Below are positions 5,798 through 5,847 of a stretch of 5,847 bases of DNA, piece after piece (the first letter of the stretch is position 1; every line of letters begins with the position of its first letter). The stretch comes from an uncultured Bacteroidales bacterium (lineage in GTDB: Bacteria; Bacteroidota; Bacteroidia; Bacteroidales; Bacteroidaceae). The position numbers and the translations under genes were made by a program. Location of the stretch: positions 1 to 5,847 of the forward strand of contig CALCHR010000235.1 in NCBI GenBank assembly GCA_937901185.1, written 5' to 3'. The notes under the pieces are model-generated. The model saw only the letters and a program-made list of their open reading frames with translations, was not told where the DNA came from and ran no database searches.

Positions 5798-5847
5798 TTC
5801 TTAGTAGCTTTCTAGGAAAACTTAGTAAACTACAAATTTTTCCTAGT
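5798..5847. repeat. TTAG/CTAG-rich intergenic repeat patch with nested dyads, right edge
   Basis: The patch opens with TTCTTAGTAG, identical to bases 1-10. CTAGGAAAA (5812-5820) and TTTTCCTAG (5838-5846) are perfect inverse copies 17 nt apart, and inside them TAGT (5823-5826) and ACTA (5829-5832) form a second dyad. The result is a nested stem-loop-like structure about 35 nt long. It lies upstream of the GH25 promoter, is truncated by the window edge, and holds no gene. Confidence 0.5.

Noticed and set aside
1..5847. The shared 10-mer at both edges as a target-site duplication of a mobile element spanning the window
   Set aside because: The enclosed genes are mostly chromosomal housekeeping genes, no transposase or integrase is present, and the shared words continue into non-identical repeat-like sequence.

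Overview
The window looks like a chromosomal segment from a member of the Bacteroidales, most likely Bacteroides or a close relative. Three things support this: two TAnnTTTG-type -7 promoter boxes (the form used by the Bacteroidetes primary sigma factor), genes without Shine-Dalgarno sequences, and protein sequences of Bacteroides-like character. The genus is inference; no RNA gene or species marker is present. All five supported genes are on the minus strand, so transcription runs from high to low coordinates. No tRNA, rRNA, CRISPR array, transposase, integrase or prophage gene is visible.

First region in transcription order (5847 to 3428): a short AT-rich patch full of TTAG/CTAG words at 5798-5847 precedes a good promoter at 5735-5765. 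This promoter drives a 759-residue envelope protein. It has an N-terminal membrane anchor, a region resembling a trypsin-fold protease that has lost its catalytic His and Ser, a helical insert, six MORN repeats, and an apparently intact C-terminal GH25 lysozyme domain. This is the most unusual gene in the window.

Second region (3427 to 3311): a GC-rich hairpin, then a TACCTTTG promoter core that starts the next unit.

Third region (3310 to 241): a compact run of four housekeeping-type genes. These are rpe (ribulose-phosphate 3-epimerase), a DHH/DHHA1 phosphoesterase of the NrnA type, rsmG (16S rRNA G527 N7-methyltransferase) and a YcbL-like metallo-beta-lactamase-fold hydrolase. Spacers are 9, 19 and 84 nt, which fits one operon. 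A perfect 12-bp hairpin at 135-168 lies 72 nt past the last stop codon and is the likely end of the transcript. The four products share no single pathway (pentose phosphate metabolism, nucleotide/RNA turnover, ribosome maturation, small thioester or metabolite hydrolysis), so this is a mixed housekeeping operon.

Fourth region (1 to 240): no convincing gene. It holds the terminator hairpin, a 13-bp palindrome, and at the extreme left edge a second AT-rich patch with the same TTAG/CTAG vocabulary as the right edge.

No clearly new multi-gene system is evident. The best lead is the multidomain GH25 protein with its apparent pseudoprotease module; second is the repeated TTAG/CTAG intergenic sequence at both edges.
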